From Ruminococcus sp. (GTDB lineage Bacteria > Bacillota > Clostridia > Oscillospirales > Ruminococcaceae): a stretch of DNA of 64,000 bases. Made by a program: the position numbers and the translations under genes. The stretch covers positions 31,373 to 95,372 of the forward strand of contig JAFVFL010000009.1 of NCBI GenBank assembly GCA_017475555.1, given 5' to 3'. Below are positions 1-8,856 of the stretch, piece after piece. Each line of letters starts with the position of its first letter. Within the stretch, counting starts at the first letter, position 1. The notes beneath the pieces were generated by a model. It saw only the letters and a program-made list of their open reading frames with translations. It was not told the origin of the DNA and did no database searches.

Positions 1-668
<668 letters not shown>

Positions 669-728
669 TTATGAGTGCAGTCCGGCTGAACAGAGTCCAG
701 CGTGAACAGCACATATAACTACAACATT

Positions 729-757
729 ATTCTAACACAAAATATCGGATTTGTAAA
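729..757 (-). promoter_or_regulatory. Promoter of nifJ
   Basis: On the reverse strand TTTACA (752-757) and TAGAAT (729-734) are 17 bp apart, which predicts a start near 722 and a leader of about 87 nt before nifJ. The leader can fold a GTGC...GCAC hairpin. A near-palindrome GTAAGTATATACTAAC lies further upstream (about 813-828), but I recognise no regulator for it. Confidence 0.6.
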
Positions 758-990
758 TAGCTTTTGGAGCTTTTAATCCATTTTTGGCACATTTTTAGTA
801 AAATTTATGTTAGTATATACTTACAAACATAGCATAAGTAAATCATTTTAACATCATATAGTGCTGTCTGCATTTCATGACAGGCTGCACAGTCCGATAA
901 TTTATTGTGCATATTGCTGTAAGCTGTACACTCAGTATTGTGCAAGACTACAAACTTTTTCATCTGGGTGCATATTTTTTTTAAATTCGC

Positions 991-1019
991 TTGACGAATT
1001 TTAAAAAATACGATATAAT
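991..1019 (+). promoter_or_regulatory. Promoter of the candidate small RNA
   Basis: TTGACG (991-996) and TATAAT (1014-1019) are separated by exactly 17 bp, a near-consensus housekeeping promoter. No open reading frame follows. The next landmark on this strand is the strong terminator at 1110-1144, so the promoter appears to serve a short stand-alone transcript. Confidence 0.75.
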
Positions 1020-1025
1020 GACTAC

Positions 1026-1146
1026 AGTGTTAAATAATCTTGAATTATTAACACTCGTTTTGTTGTCTCCTTTCTTTTGTTCTACACATTTTTACTTTAA
1101 TCTTATTTCGCCCTGATATGAAAATATCAGGGCATTTTCTTTTTTA
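1026..1146 (+). ncRNA. Candidate small regulatory RNA (about 120 nt)
   Basis: The interval runs from the predicted start of a 17-bp-spaced promoter to a factor-independent terminator and holds no plausible coding frame. It opens with a hairpin (GTGTTAAATAAT at 1027 pairing with ATTATTAACAC ending at 1054, one bulged A). A long unpaired-looking pyrimidine-rich stretch follows, containing TCTCCTTTC (1066-1074), the exact complement of a GAAAGGAGA ribosome binding site. It ends with the terminator stem. Such an organisation is typical of trans-acting RNAs that mask Shine-Dalgarno sequences. The family is not one I can name; function is inferred from layout only. Confidence 0.55.
1110..1146 (+). 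terminator. Rho-independent terminator of the small RNA
   Basis: The stem GCCCTGATAT (1110-1119) pairs perfectly with ATATCAGGGC (1124-1133) around a GAAA tetraloop and is followed by ATTTTCTTTTTT. The T-tract lies only on the forward side, so this terminates rightward transcription and not spoVAC, which is read leftward. Confidence 0.85.
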
Positions 1147-1224
1147 AATTTGCTTCTGCACATTTATCAGCCGCCGCAGCTACCCTGTTTCTCCGGTCAG
1201 ACAGTTTTTCAGAAGAATAAGTTC

Positions 1225-1680
1225 TCACCCCAGCTGCCTGACCAGATATACTATATAAAATAGTATTCCATAGATCACGGAGGCTGCCGTACCATAAAGT
1301 ATCACCGGACCGGCTATCGTGAATATCTTCGCACCAACTCCGAGGATCAGCCCCTCAGACTGCGATTCTATCGCCGACGAGCTTATCGCATTCGCAAAGC
1401 CCGTTATCGGCACAAGAGTACCCGCACCGCCATGCTTGGCAAGCTTCTCATACCAGCCGAATCCGGTAGCCACAGCACTTGCCGCTACAAGTATTATCGA
1501 CGTCCATGCTCCTGAATCCGTCCTGCCAAAGCCAAACGCTTCAAACGCTGAGAGGAATACCTGCCCTGTCATACATATCCCTCCGCCGATGATGTACGCT
1601 TTTATGACGTTCATGAGCGTGTTGGACTTCGGTGCAGCCTGCTCGCTCATTTTCCCATAGGTCTGTGGTGTAAGTCCCAC
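1225..1680 (-). CDS. spoVAC: Stage V sporulation protein AC
   Basis: This 151-residue integral membrane protein is part of the SpoVA channel, which moves calcium dipicolinate into the forespore during sporulation and out during germination. The match rests on the N-terminal soluble stretch, the segment NVIKAYIIGGGICMTGQ, the central HGGAGTLVPITGFANAISSSAIE and a final hydrophobic helix. Length suits SpoVAC rather than the shorter SpoVAE. The start is a GTG at 1680 with an AAGGAG site about 8 nt upstream. It stands alone here, without spoVAD or spoVAE. An upstream GTATA (1727-1731) and TTATAAT (1701-1707) could be a forespore sigma-G-like promoter, but the match is loose. Confidence 0.88.
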   Translation of the reverse strand: MGLTPQTYGKMSEQAAPKSNTLMNVIKAYIIGGGICMTGQVFLSAFEAFGFGRTDSGAWTSIILVAASAVATGFGWYEKLAKHGGAGTLVPITGFANAISSSAIESQSEGLILGVGAKIFTIAGPVILYGTAASVIYGILFYIVYLVRQLG

Positions 1681-1782
1681 TTTTATCAGCTCCTTTCCTC
1701 ATTATAATTAACAGGGAAAACGGATTTATACGGAGATGGATCCGGAAAAAAATTATTTCTTGTTAATTTTTACAAAAACATA

Positions 1783-1811
1783 GTGACAAACCAAAAGAAG
1801 TGTGTTATAAT
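1783..1811 (+). promoter_or_regulatory. Promoter of the nadB operon
   Basis: GTGACA (1783-1788) and TATAAT (1806-1811) are 17 bp apart and predict a start near 1818. The -10 region sits in a 10-bp direct repeat (TGTGTTATA at 1801 and again at 1811), which could be an operator. I do not recognise it as a known niacin-repressor site. Confidence 0.7.
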
Positions 1812-1845
1812 GTGTTATATAGTATAGTAAAGGACGTGGTTCACT

Positions 1846-3339
1846 ATGTCAAACAGCACAAACAACCCGGGGATCGTAAATAACACCCGGAATTACGATG
1901 TCATCATTGCCGGCTGCGGTGCGGCTGGTCTGTACGCTGCGATAAACCTGCCGTCGGATATGAATATACTCATCATCTGCAAGCGTGAGCTTTCCCTCTG
2001 CAACTCCATGCTTGCCCAGGGCGGTATCGCCGGTGTCTACAACTCCCCTACCGACAATATCCGCTACCACCTCAACGACACCCTGACCGCAGGCGGCTTC
2101 AAGAACAATGTTGACGCTGTACATACCCTCGTCAGCGAGGCTGCTCAGGATCTTGAGCATATCATTGAGCTCGGCGTTGACTTCGACAAAAATCCCGACG
2201 GAACCTATCACCGTACCTTAGAGGGCGGTCACGGTCACCACAGGATATTCCACCATGCCGACGCTACAGGAAAGGAAATAACCACCACTCTGCTTGAAAA
2301 CGTCCAGGCACTGCCAAACGTCACCATAATGGATAACACCATAATGTGTGCCGCAAAGCAGACCTCGACCGGATATTCGGCTATGCTCCGCCTTTCTGAC
2401 GGCAGCTACCTGACAGCCAACTGCCATTTTATGATTCTCGCTACCGGCGGTATCGGACGGGTATATCAGTTCACTACAAACTCTGCGATAGCTACAGGCG
2501 ACGGCATAACCTTTGCATATGAAATGGGGGCGAGGATAAAGAATCTGAGCTATGTCCAGTTCCACCCGACCGCCTTCAACAATCGTGCTACCCGTGAGTG
2601 CTTCCTTATCTCAGAGGCTGTAAGGGGCGAGGGTGCGTACCTGCTCAACTGCAACAAGGAGCGGTTCATGCACAACTACGACGAGCGGCTGGAGCTTGCT
2701 CCGAGAGATGTTGTCTCCCATGCAATAATCCTCGAATCACGCCGCCTCGGAAGCACGGATTTCTACCTTGATATAAGCTATAAGGACGCCGATTTCCTCA
2801 AAAACAGATTCCCGATGATATACCAGAATCTGCTTGAGCAGGGCTATGATCTGACGAAGAAGCCTGTGCCGATATTCCCGTGCCAGCACTATCTTATGGG
2901 CGGTATCGACGTTGACAATAATTCTGAATCCACACTGCACAATCTCTTTGCGTGCGGCGAGTGCTCTCATACCGGCGTTCACGGCAGCAACCGGCTTGCG
3001 AGCAATTCCCTGCTTGAAGCACTCGTCTTCTCCCGTCATGCCGCTAACTGTATCGCTTCACGTGCAGCAGAGGCTCCGGAGGACTTCGAGGCTGCTGAGT
3101 TTGACCCGCATATCGGAGCCGATACGATACCAAAGGGCATACGCACGGAAACGAGAAAGATACTCCAGACGGCACATTTCGTTATCCCGGACAAGCAGGC
3201 TGCGGCTGAGGGCTATGAGCGTGTAAAGGAGATACGTGAGGGACTTCTCAGCGGAGGATACTACGTTGACCCGGATTATGTGCTCGCTAAGTCTATCGTG
3301 ACTGTTGCGTACATAATTCTCGGTGAGGTCAAGGACTGA
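1846..3339 (+). CDS. nadB: L-aspartate oxidase
   Basis: NadB is a cytoplasmic FAD enzyme that oxidises L-aspartate to iminoaspartate, the first step of de novo NAD synthesis. In anaerobes it can use fumarate as electron acceptor. The 497-residue product has the N-terminal dinucleotide fold (GCGAAG, residues 23-28), the LAQGGIAG FAD loop, the HHRIFHHADATG substrate region, RGEGAYLLN, and the C-terminal signature CGECSHTGVHGSNRLASNSL. It is a little short at the C-terminal helical domain. It is first in an operon with the nucleotidyltransferase (4 nt downstream) and nadC. The partner enzyme nadA is not here but at 32941-33867 on the other strand. Confidence 0.95.
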   Translation: MSNSTNNPGIVNNTRNYDVIIAGCGAAGLYAAINLPSDMNILIICKRELSLCNSMLAQGGIAGVYNSPTDNIRYHLNDTLTAGGFKNNVDAVHTLVSEAAQDLEHIIELGVDFDKNPDGTYHRTLEGGHGHHRIFHHADATGKEITTTLLENVQALPNVTIMDNTIMCAAKQTSTGYSAMLRLSDGSYLTANCHFMILATGGIGRVYQFTTNSAIATGDGITFAYEMGARIKNLSYVQFHPTAFNNRATRECFLISEAVRGEGAYLLNCNKERFMHNYDERLELAPRDVVSHAIILESRRLGSTDFYLDISYKDADFLKNRFPMIYQNLLEQGYDLTKKPVPIFPCQHYLMGGIDVDNNSESTLHNLFACGECSHTGVHGSNRLASNSLLEALVFSRHAANCIASRAAEAPEDFEAAEFDPHIGADTIPKGIRTETRKILQTAHFVIPDKQAAAEGYERVKEIREGLLSGGYYVDPDYVLAKSIVTVAYIILGEVKD

Positions 3340-3343
3340 GGCT

Positions 3344-4126
3344 ATGGAGAACGCTCTTGATATGGAGATAGCCGGAAGGATACAGCAGAAGCTCGATGAG
3401 CTTGAAAGGCAGGAGGGCATACGTATACTGCACTGTATCGAGTCAGGCAGCCGTGCGTGGGGCTTTGCTTCGCCAGACAGCGACTATGACGTAAGATTCA
3501 TTTACGCACGCCCGGAGGAGTATTATCTCAGGCTCGGAAAAACGTGTGACCACATCGACTATGAGCTGAATGATGTATACGACATCAACGGCTGGGATAT
3601 ACAGAAGACTCTGCGGCTGCTGCACAAGTCCAATCCTACTCTGTTTGAATGGAATAACTCTCCGGTAGTGTACCGGACGACAGCTGAGTGGCAGAGGGTC
3701 AGCAGTATCACCTCTGATTATTTCCAGTCACCAGCCGGTATATACCACTATCTGAGCATGGCAAGATCGAATTACCGGGAATATCTCAAAGGAGACGAGG
3801 TAAGGCTCAAGAAATATTTTTACGTTATCCGCCCGATACTCGCCTGCCTGTGGATAATGCACAGAAACTCCCCTCCGCCCATGCTCTTCTCACAGCTTAA
3901 AGAGGCAGAGCTTGAAAAGCCGCTCGTGCCTGTTGTTGACGAGCTTTTGCAGAAGAAAATGGCAGCACCGGAGCTTGGGACAGGAAGGCGTATCGGCGTG
4001 CTGAATGAGTACATCGAGCGGCAGCTCAATGAGCTTGAGGAGCGTGCTGCAAAAATGGAGAAAAGCCTTGCCCCCGGCTGGGAGGAGCTTGATAAAATAT
4101 TTACGGAAATAGTGAAGGGAAACTGA
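3344..4126 (+). CDS. RlaP-like nucleotidyltransferase (PF10127-type)
   Basis: The 260-residue product has a DNA-polymerase-beta-type nucleotidyltransferase core: ESGSRAWGFASPDSDYDVRFIY carries the GS...DxD metal-binding pattern. The rest (YELNDVYDINGWDIQKTLRLLHKSNPTLFEW, then IRPILACLWI) matches the family called RlaP, named for its association with RNA-ligase loci. I took ATG 3344, 4 nt after the nadB stop; a GTG at 3323 is in frame but overlaps nadB. It lies between nadB and nadC, ending 1 nt before nadC, so it is certainly co-transcribed with NAD genes. Its substrate is unknown. A role in nucleotide or RNA metabolism is inference. Confidence 0.75.
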   Translation: MENALDMEIAGRIQQKLDELERQEGIRILHCIESGSRAWGFASPDSDYDVRFIYARPEEYYLRLGKTCDHIDYELNDVYDINGWDIQKTLRLLHKSNPTLFEWNNSPVVYRTTAEWQRVSSITSDYFQSPAGIYHYLSMARSNYREYLKGDEVRLKKYFYVIRPILACLWIMHRNSPPPMLFSQLKEAELEKPLVPVVDELLQKKMAAPELGTGRRIGVLNEYIERQLNELEERAAKMEKSLAPGWEELDKIFTEIVKGN

Positions 4127-4127
4127 T

Positions 4128-4967
4128 ATGAAGCTTTTACAGTGCTACATTGATAATATAATAACGACTGCTCTCATGGAGGATATCAACTATATCGACG
4201 CTGCGGCAGACAATCTGATACCCCCGGAGCACAGAAGCTCGGCGTACTATGTCGCAAAGGACACAGGTGTTGTCTGCGGTATCGAGATCGCAAAGCGTGT
4301 GTTTGAGCTTGCCGGCGGTGATGTTGACTTCAGGATACTCCTCGCCGACGGTACAAGGGTGAAAAAGGGCGATATAATTGCGGAGCTTGAGGGAAGCACA
4401 CTGACTCTGCTAAAGGGCGAGAGGACGGCTCTGAATATTTTGCAGCATATGTCCGGCATTGCTACAGCGACAAATAAATGCGTTGAGCTTGTTGCCGGCA
4501 CTAAGGCAGCTGTCACCGATACAAGAAAAACTCTGCCGGGACTGCGTGCATTGCAGAAATATGCTGTAACTGTCGGCGGAGGAAAGAATCACAGATTCAA
4601 TCTCTCCGATGCGGCTATGCTCAAGGATAACCACATCGACGCTTACGGCGGTATAACTGCGGCGGTAACGGCTCTGCGTGAGAAGATCGGGCATACTACT
4701 AAAATAGAGGTAGAGGTCAGGACGCTCGATGAGCTGAGAGAGGCTCTTGACAACCGGGTGGAGATTATCATGCTCGACAATATGAGCTGTGAGGAAATGG
4801 CAGAGGCTGTAAAGATAGCTGACGGAAGAGCACTTCTTGAAGCATCGGGAAATATCACGGCTGAGAATATACGTCAGACCGCTGAGACAGGGGTGGATAT
4901 AATCTCCCTCGGAGCACTGACACACTCAGTAAAGTGCTTCGATATCTCAATGAAGATAAAGAAATAA
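4128..4967 (+). CDS. nadC: Nicotinate-nucleotide pyrophosphorylase (carboxylating)
   Basis: NadC converts quinolinate and phosphoribosyl pyrophosphate to nicotinate mononucleotide, CO2 and pyrophosphate, completing the specific part of NAD synthesis. The 279-residue length is typical. Recognisable blocks are [19 protein letters not shown], the active-site stretch [49 protein letters not shown] and the C-terminal [17 protein letters not shown]. It is the last gene of nadB - nucleotidyltransferase - nadC. No clear terminator follows; the next gene has its own promoter 28 bp downstream. Confidence 0.95.
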   Translation: [279 protein letters not shown]

Positions 4968-4994
4968 AGGATCTCAAAATACACCTGAAAACGA

Positions 4995-5023
4995 TTGACA
5001 ATCTTATATTATTATGCTATAAT
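4995..5023 (+). promoter_or_regulatory. Promoter of the zinc-ribbon gene
   Basis: Perfect consensus TTGACA (4995-5000) and TATAAT (5018-5023) with a 17-bp spacer predict a start near 5030. The gene's AAGGAGG site follows closely. Confidence 0.85.
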
Positions 5024-5055
5024 ATATCAAAAGCTATTTTAAGGAGGCTGATATC

Positions 5056-5511
5056 ATGGGATTCATGGATAAGTTCAAGGAGACAGCTGATAAGTTCGGC
5101 GGTGCAGTTGAGAAGGGCGTTAAGACCGGCTCAGACAAGTACAAGAAGATGACGGAGAAGTCCAGAGTCAAGAAGGAGATAAGCGGGCTGGAGGCGGATA
5201 TCACTGAGATATACGCTGAGATAGGCAAGCAGTATGCTGAGTCTAATCCGGATTCCGCAGAGTTTGCTGAGTTCTACAAGGATATTGCAGACAAGAACGC
5301 AAAGCTCGATAATCTCAGGGCACAGCTCCTCGACCTTGAGGACAGACTCATCTGCGAGAGCTGCGGTGCTTCCGTGGCAAAGGACGCTAAGTTCTGCCAT
5401 AAGTGCGGAGCTAAGATAGAGCTGCCTGTGCTCACTCCTGAGGCACCTGAGGACGCAGTAAAGGAGACTCCCGATACTGAGGCTGCTGACAGCTCTGATA
5501 CCGCAGAGTGA
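5056..5511 (+). CDS. Small cytoplasmic zinc-ribbon protein
   Basis: The 151-residue product has no signal peptide or membrane segment. Residues 1-95 are charged and helical, probably coiled coil. A four-cysteine zinc ribbon follows (C100, C103, C114, C117; CESCG and CHKCG), then an acidic, low-complexity tail rich in E, D, T and A. This layout is common in clostridial zinc-ribbon-domain proteins of unknown role. It forms a single-gene unit: consensus promoter before it, AAGGAGG site 9 nt before ATG, terminator after it. The promoter suggests strong constitutive expression. Function unknown. Confidence 0.8.
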   Translation: MGFMDKFKETADKFGGAVEKGVKTGSDKYKKMTEKSRVKKEISGLEADITEIYAEIGKQYAESNPDSAEFAEFYKDIADKNAKLDNLRAQLLDLEDRLICESCGASVAKDAKFCHKCGAKIELPVLTPEAPEDAVKETPDTEAADSSDTAE

Positions 5512-5530
5512 TAATGGCACGATAATGCAA

Positions 5531-5575
5531 TCCCGGATATACGCTGCTACGGCGTTTATCCGGGATTTTTTATTC
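5531..5575 (+). terminator. Terminator after the zinc-ribbon gene
   Basis: ATCCCGGATA (5531-5540) pairs with TATCCGGGAT (5558-5567), extended inwards by ACG/CGT pairs, and is followed by TTTTTTATT. Confidence 0.9.
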
Positions 5576-5640
5576 TCAGCACGAAAAAATGAAAGACCGC
5601 AAAAAATGACCGGAAATTTTTTGTTACAGCAACAAATGAC

Positions 5641-5669
5641 TTGAATAGTTCACAAAAATGTAATAAAAT
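5641..5669 (+). promoter_or_regulatory. Promoter of the xylanase/deacetylase gene
   Basis: TTGAAT (5641-5646) and TAAAAT (5664-5669) are 17 bp apart, predicting a start near 5676 and a 5' leader of about 150 nt. Confidence 0.65.
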
Positions 5670-5675
5670 ATATAC

Positions 5676-5824
5676 AGAAGCCACGGAGAATATGGACATG
5701 ATAATGAATATCCTCTGTGGAAAGATGATTTTAATATCCAGTATATTTAAAATCAGGATCGGCTAAAATTTTATGGGACGGCTTTATTTGAAAAGCGTCC
5801 CGGAGAAAGCGGGGAATAAAGCAA
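5676..5824 (+). promoter_or_regulatory. Structured 5' leader of the xylanase gene
   Basis: Three hairpins can be drawn in series. CCACGGAGAATAT pairs with ATATCCTCTGTGG (one mismatch). GATTTTAA pairs with TTAAAATC. GGGACGGCTTT pairs with AAAGCGTCCC (one bulge), ending just before the GGAG and GGGG purine runs that would serve as ribosome binding site. I do not recognise a known riboswitch: the conserved elements of c-di-GMP-I and preQ1 motifs are not apparent. A regulatory leader is inference from the pairing potential. Confidence 0.4.
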
Positions 5825-8725
5825 ATGAAAAACGGGTTTCTGAAAAAACTTGTTGCAGGTGCTGTTTCTGTCCTCCTGAGCGTTGCCGCTGTTCCGCCTT
5901 CACTCGGAGCAAGGGCTGCTGATTATCAGGAAATGGGAACTACTGATGACGGCTACAGCTATGAGCTGTGGAATCAGTATGGTCAGGGCACTGCAAAATG
6001 GACTCTCGGTGCAAACGGTGCTTACAACTGTGAGTGGTCGAACATCGAGAACGTTCTTTTCCGTACCGGTCAGAGACTGGGAAGCACACAGACCTACGAC
6101 GCCTATGATGGTATCTATATCGACTATGATGTTGATTACTACCCTATGGGCAACTCCTATCTGTGCGTTTACGGCTGGACAGAGAACGGCGGCGGTACCT
6201 ATCCGACTGTTGAGTACTACATCGTAGAAGCATGGGGAAGCTGGAGACCGCCGGGAAATGGGGCGGTGCTCCTCGGTACAGTCACATCTGACGGATCAAC
6301 ATACGACATTTACAGATCCGTAAGAGATCAGAAGCCGTCTATCCACGGAACTGAAACATTCTATCAGTACTGGAGCGTAAGACAGAACAACCCGGCAACA
6401 AACAACAAGAATACAAACCTTACAGGTACTATCACAGTTTCTAATCACTTTGACGGCTGGAAGAAGGCTGGTCTTGACGTAAGCGGTAAGCTCTATGAGG
6501 TCGCACTCAATACCGAGGGCTATCAGTCGAGCGGTAAGTCGAATGTCAAGAAGAACAACCTTGTGTTCGGTTCAGTTCCGGATCCTGTAGTGATCAAGCC
6601 GGTCGAGCCTGACGAGAACGGCTACTACTTCCACAGCACATTCGAGTCCGGCGATGATGACTGGTCATCAAGAGGAAGTGCTTCTATAGCTGCGGATTCA
6701 AAGAATTACTACGCCGGCAGCAAGTCCCTCTACGTTTCGGGCAGAGAGGATAACTGGAACGGCACAGCGATAAGCCTTCCGTCAGATGCCTTCGTAGCTG
6801 GAAATACCTACAGCTTCAGCACAGCAGTTCTTCAGAACAGCGGCGATACTACAGACCTCCAGCTCACTCTTCAGTACACCTCCGGCGGTGAGGAAAAGTA
6901 CGCACAGGTCGCTTCTGCTTCTGTAAAGAGCGGAGAGTGGACAAAGCTTGAGAACACAAGCTACACTATCCCGGCAGGTGCTACAAATCTTCTTCTCTAT
7001 GTTGAAGCTCCTGACAGCCTTACTTCTTTCTACATCGACGAGGCAATCGGTGCTGTAGAGGGCACAAAGTCACCGGTGACAACAGGCGGCGGTACAGTTG
7101 ACGGACAGTCATCAGCTGTAACCACAGCTGCTACAACTCAGGCTGCTACGACTGCTGCAACTACAGCAGCAACTACTGCGGCAACTACAGCAGCTTCTAC
7201 TACAGCTTCTGTTGATAACTCAAGGGCATGGGGCGATGCAAACGGGGACGGCAAGGTTAATATGGCTGACGCAGTTGCAGTCCTCCAGTACCTTGCAAAC
7301 TCCACTAAGTATCCGCTATCCGATGAGGGAGCTCTCAATGCAGACGTTTACGAGAACGGCGGAAGCCTTACAGGTCTTGATGCTGTAACTATCCTCAGAT
7401 ATGAAGCAGGCGAGCTCACTTCTCTCCCTGAGAGCTATGCAGCTGGTCATGAACCGGCAAGTGCTACAACAGCTCCAGCAGCAGTGACATCACCTGATAA
7501 TACTACTACAGTAGTGCTCACAGCTGATACAGCTCTCATCTCAGCAGACTTCACAAGCGGTCTTGACGGATTCACTTCAAGAGGCGATTCTACAGTCGCT
7601 CTCGACAAGGACAGCTACTACGACGGCGGCTCATCTGCAAGAGTTACCGGAAGAAATGACACATGGCAGGGTATTGCCATAGAGCTTGGCAGCGACTTCT
7701 CAGCAGGCAAGTCCTACAGCTTCGATTCAGCAGTAATGCAGGCGAGCGGCTCATCTGTTGACATGAAGATGACTCTTCAGTACACCGGCTCTGACAACGA
7801 TACACACTATGACACTATAGCAGAGGCAAATGCCGCTGACAAGACATGGACATCACTTTCAAACACTTCATACGAGATACCCGCAGGAGCTACAGATCTT
7901 CTCCTCTATATCGAGACAGACACGAGCCTTACCGACTTCTATGTTGATTCATTCACAGCTGCCCCGGCAGGCACAAAGGGCACAGTCGTTACAGGCAAGG
8001 GCGTTGTAGGCTCATCTGCTGCAAATACCAACGAAAGCACACCAGCAGGCGGCGACGGCTCAGTTGACATCAGCTGGATAGACACAAGCAAGCCTATGGT
8101 CGCTATATGCTTCGACGACGGTGCAGTAGGAAACGCTGCAACAGACCCGTCAATGCGTATAATCAATGCTATCGCTGACGGCGGCTTCCACGCTACATTC
8201 TTCTACGTAGGCGACTGGATAACCACAGCCGGCGACGAGGCTGAGATAAAGTACGCATTCAGCAAGGGCATGGAGATAGCTAACCACTCCACATCTCACC
8301 CTGACCTCACTACAAAGTCCGCAAGCGAGATACGCAGTGAGTTCGATAATACAAAGGCTAAGCTTGACAAGATAATCGGTGCAGAGTCCGCTATGATGAT
8401 GAGACTTCCCTACCTTTCAAGCAACTCCACAGTTCAGTCAGTGCTCAATGATGTGGCTCTTATAAGCTGCTTAATAGATACAGGCGACTGGAACAATGCC
8501 TCTACAAGCGATATCGTCACAAAGATAACCAATGCAGCTAACGACGGCTCACTCGACAATGCGATCGTTCTCTGCCACGAGACATACAACACGACCGCTG
8601 AGGCTATCGAGCAGCTCGTTCCGGTACTCAAGGCTAAGGGCTATCAGATAGTTACAGTATCTGAGCTTTTCGCAGCAAACGGCAAGACCCTTAACGGCGG
8701 TACAGTTTACAGAAGCTGCAACTGA
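5825..8725 (+). CDS. Cellulosomal endo-xylanase / acetylxylan esterase (GH11-CBM22-dockerin-CBM22-CE4)
   Basis: This 966-residue secreted enzyme attacks acetylated xylan. Domains in order: signal peptide (about 1-31); GH11 xylanase (33-250) with nucleophile E130 in VEYYIVE and acid/base E231 in EGYQSSG; CBM22 (265-411); a Thr/Ala linker (430-465); type I dockerin (469-533) with calcium loop DANGDGKVNMAD and a less regular second repeat; second CBM22 (571-714); CE4 deacetylase (756-966). The CE4 part has CFDDG (D764, D765), HSTSH (H821, H825), RLPY at 860 and a C-terminal LCHE histidine (H918). The two CBM22 copies are clearly related. The order resembles R. flavefaciens xylanases, and the dockerin indicates attachment to a scaffoldin at the cell surface. 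Confidence 0.95.
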   Translation: MKNGFLKKLVAGAVSVLLSVAAVPPSLGARAADYQEMGTTDDGYSYELWNQYGQGTAKWTLGANGAYNCEWSNIENVLFRTGQRLGSTQTYDAYDGIYIDYDVDYYPMGNSYLCVYGWTENGGGTYPTVEYYIVEAWGSWRPPGNGAVLLGTVTSDGSTYDIYRSVRDQKPSIHGTETFYQYWSVRQNNPATNNKNTNLTGTITVSNHFDGWKKAGLDVSGKLYEVALNTEGYQSSGKSNVKKNNLVFGSVPDPVVIKPVEPDENGYYFHSTFESGDDDWSSRGSASIAADSKNYYAGSKSLYVSGREDNWNGTAISLPSDAFVAGNTYSFSTAVLQNSGDTTDLQLTLQYTSGGEEKYAQVASASVKSGEWTKLENTSYTIPAGATNLLLYVEAPDSLTSFYIDEAIGAVEGTKSPVTTGGGTVDGQSSAVTTAATTQAATTAATTAATTAATTAASTTASVDNSRAWGDANGDGKVNMADAVAVLQYLANSTKYPLSDEGALNADVYENGGSLTGLDAVTILRYEAGELTSLPESYAAGHEPASATTAPAAVTSPDNTTTVVLTADTALISADFTSGLDGFTSRGDSTVALDKDSYYDGGSSARVTGRNDTWQGIAIELGSDFSAGKSYSFDSAVMQASGSSVDMKMTLQYTGSDNDTHYDTIAEANAADKTWTSLSNTSYEIPAGATDLLLYIETDTSLTDFYVDSFTAAPAGTKGTVVTGKGVVGSSAANTNESTPAGGDGSVDISWIDTSKPMVAICFDDGAVGNAATDPSMRIINAIADGGFHATFFYVGDWITTAGDEAEIKYAFSKGMEIANHSTSHPDLTTKSASEIRSEFDNTKAKLDKIIGAESAMMMRLPYLSSNSTVQSVLNDVALISCLIDTGDWNNASTSDIVTKITNAANDGSLDNAIVLCHETYNTTAEAIEQLVPVLKAKGYQIVTVSELFAANGKTLNGGTVYRSCN

Positions 8726-8764
8726 TCGTAAGACAGCTACATGATTACCCCATATTCCCCTGAG

Positions 8765-8793
8765 AGCAGCCATTCGTGGCTGCTTTCTTTTTT
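8765..8793 (+). terminator. Terminator after the xylanase gene
   Basis: AGCAGCC (8765-8771) pairs with GGCTGCT (8778-8784) around ATTCGT and is followed by TTCTTTTTT. Confidence 0.88.
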
Positions 8794-8856
8794 CGCTTTA
8801 TGCACAACGCAGGACGTATAAATTTGTGCGTTATGCCTGAATTTTGCCGCTATCCA

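Noticed and set aside
5676..5824. c-di-GMP-I riboswitch in the xylanase leader
   Set aside because: The conserved GACGCAAAGC-type core and tetraloop receptor pattern are not present; only generic hairpins are seen.
7120..7210. ACT/GCA-type triplet repeats in the xylanase gene as a possible DNA repeat array
   Set aside because: They encode the Thr/Ala linker between CBM22 and dockerin; the units are imperfect and in frame.
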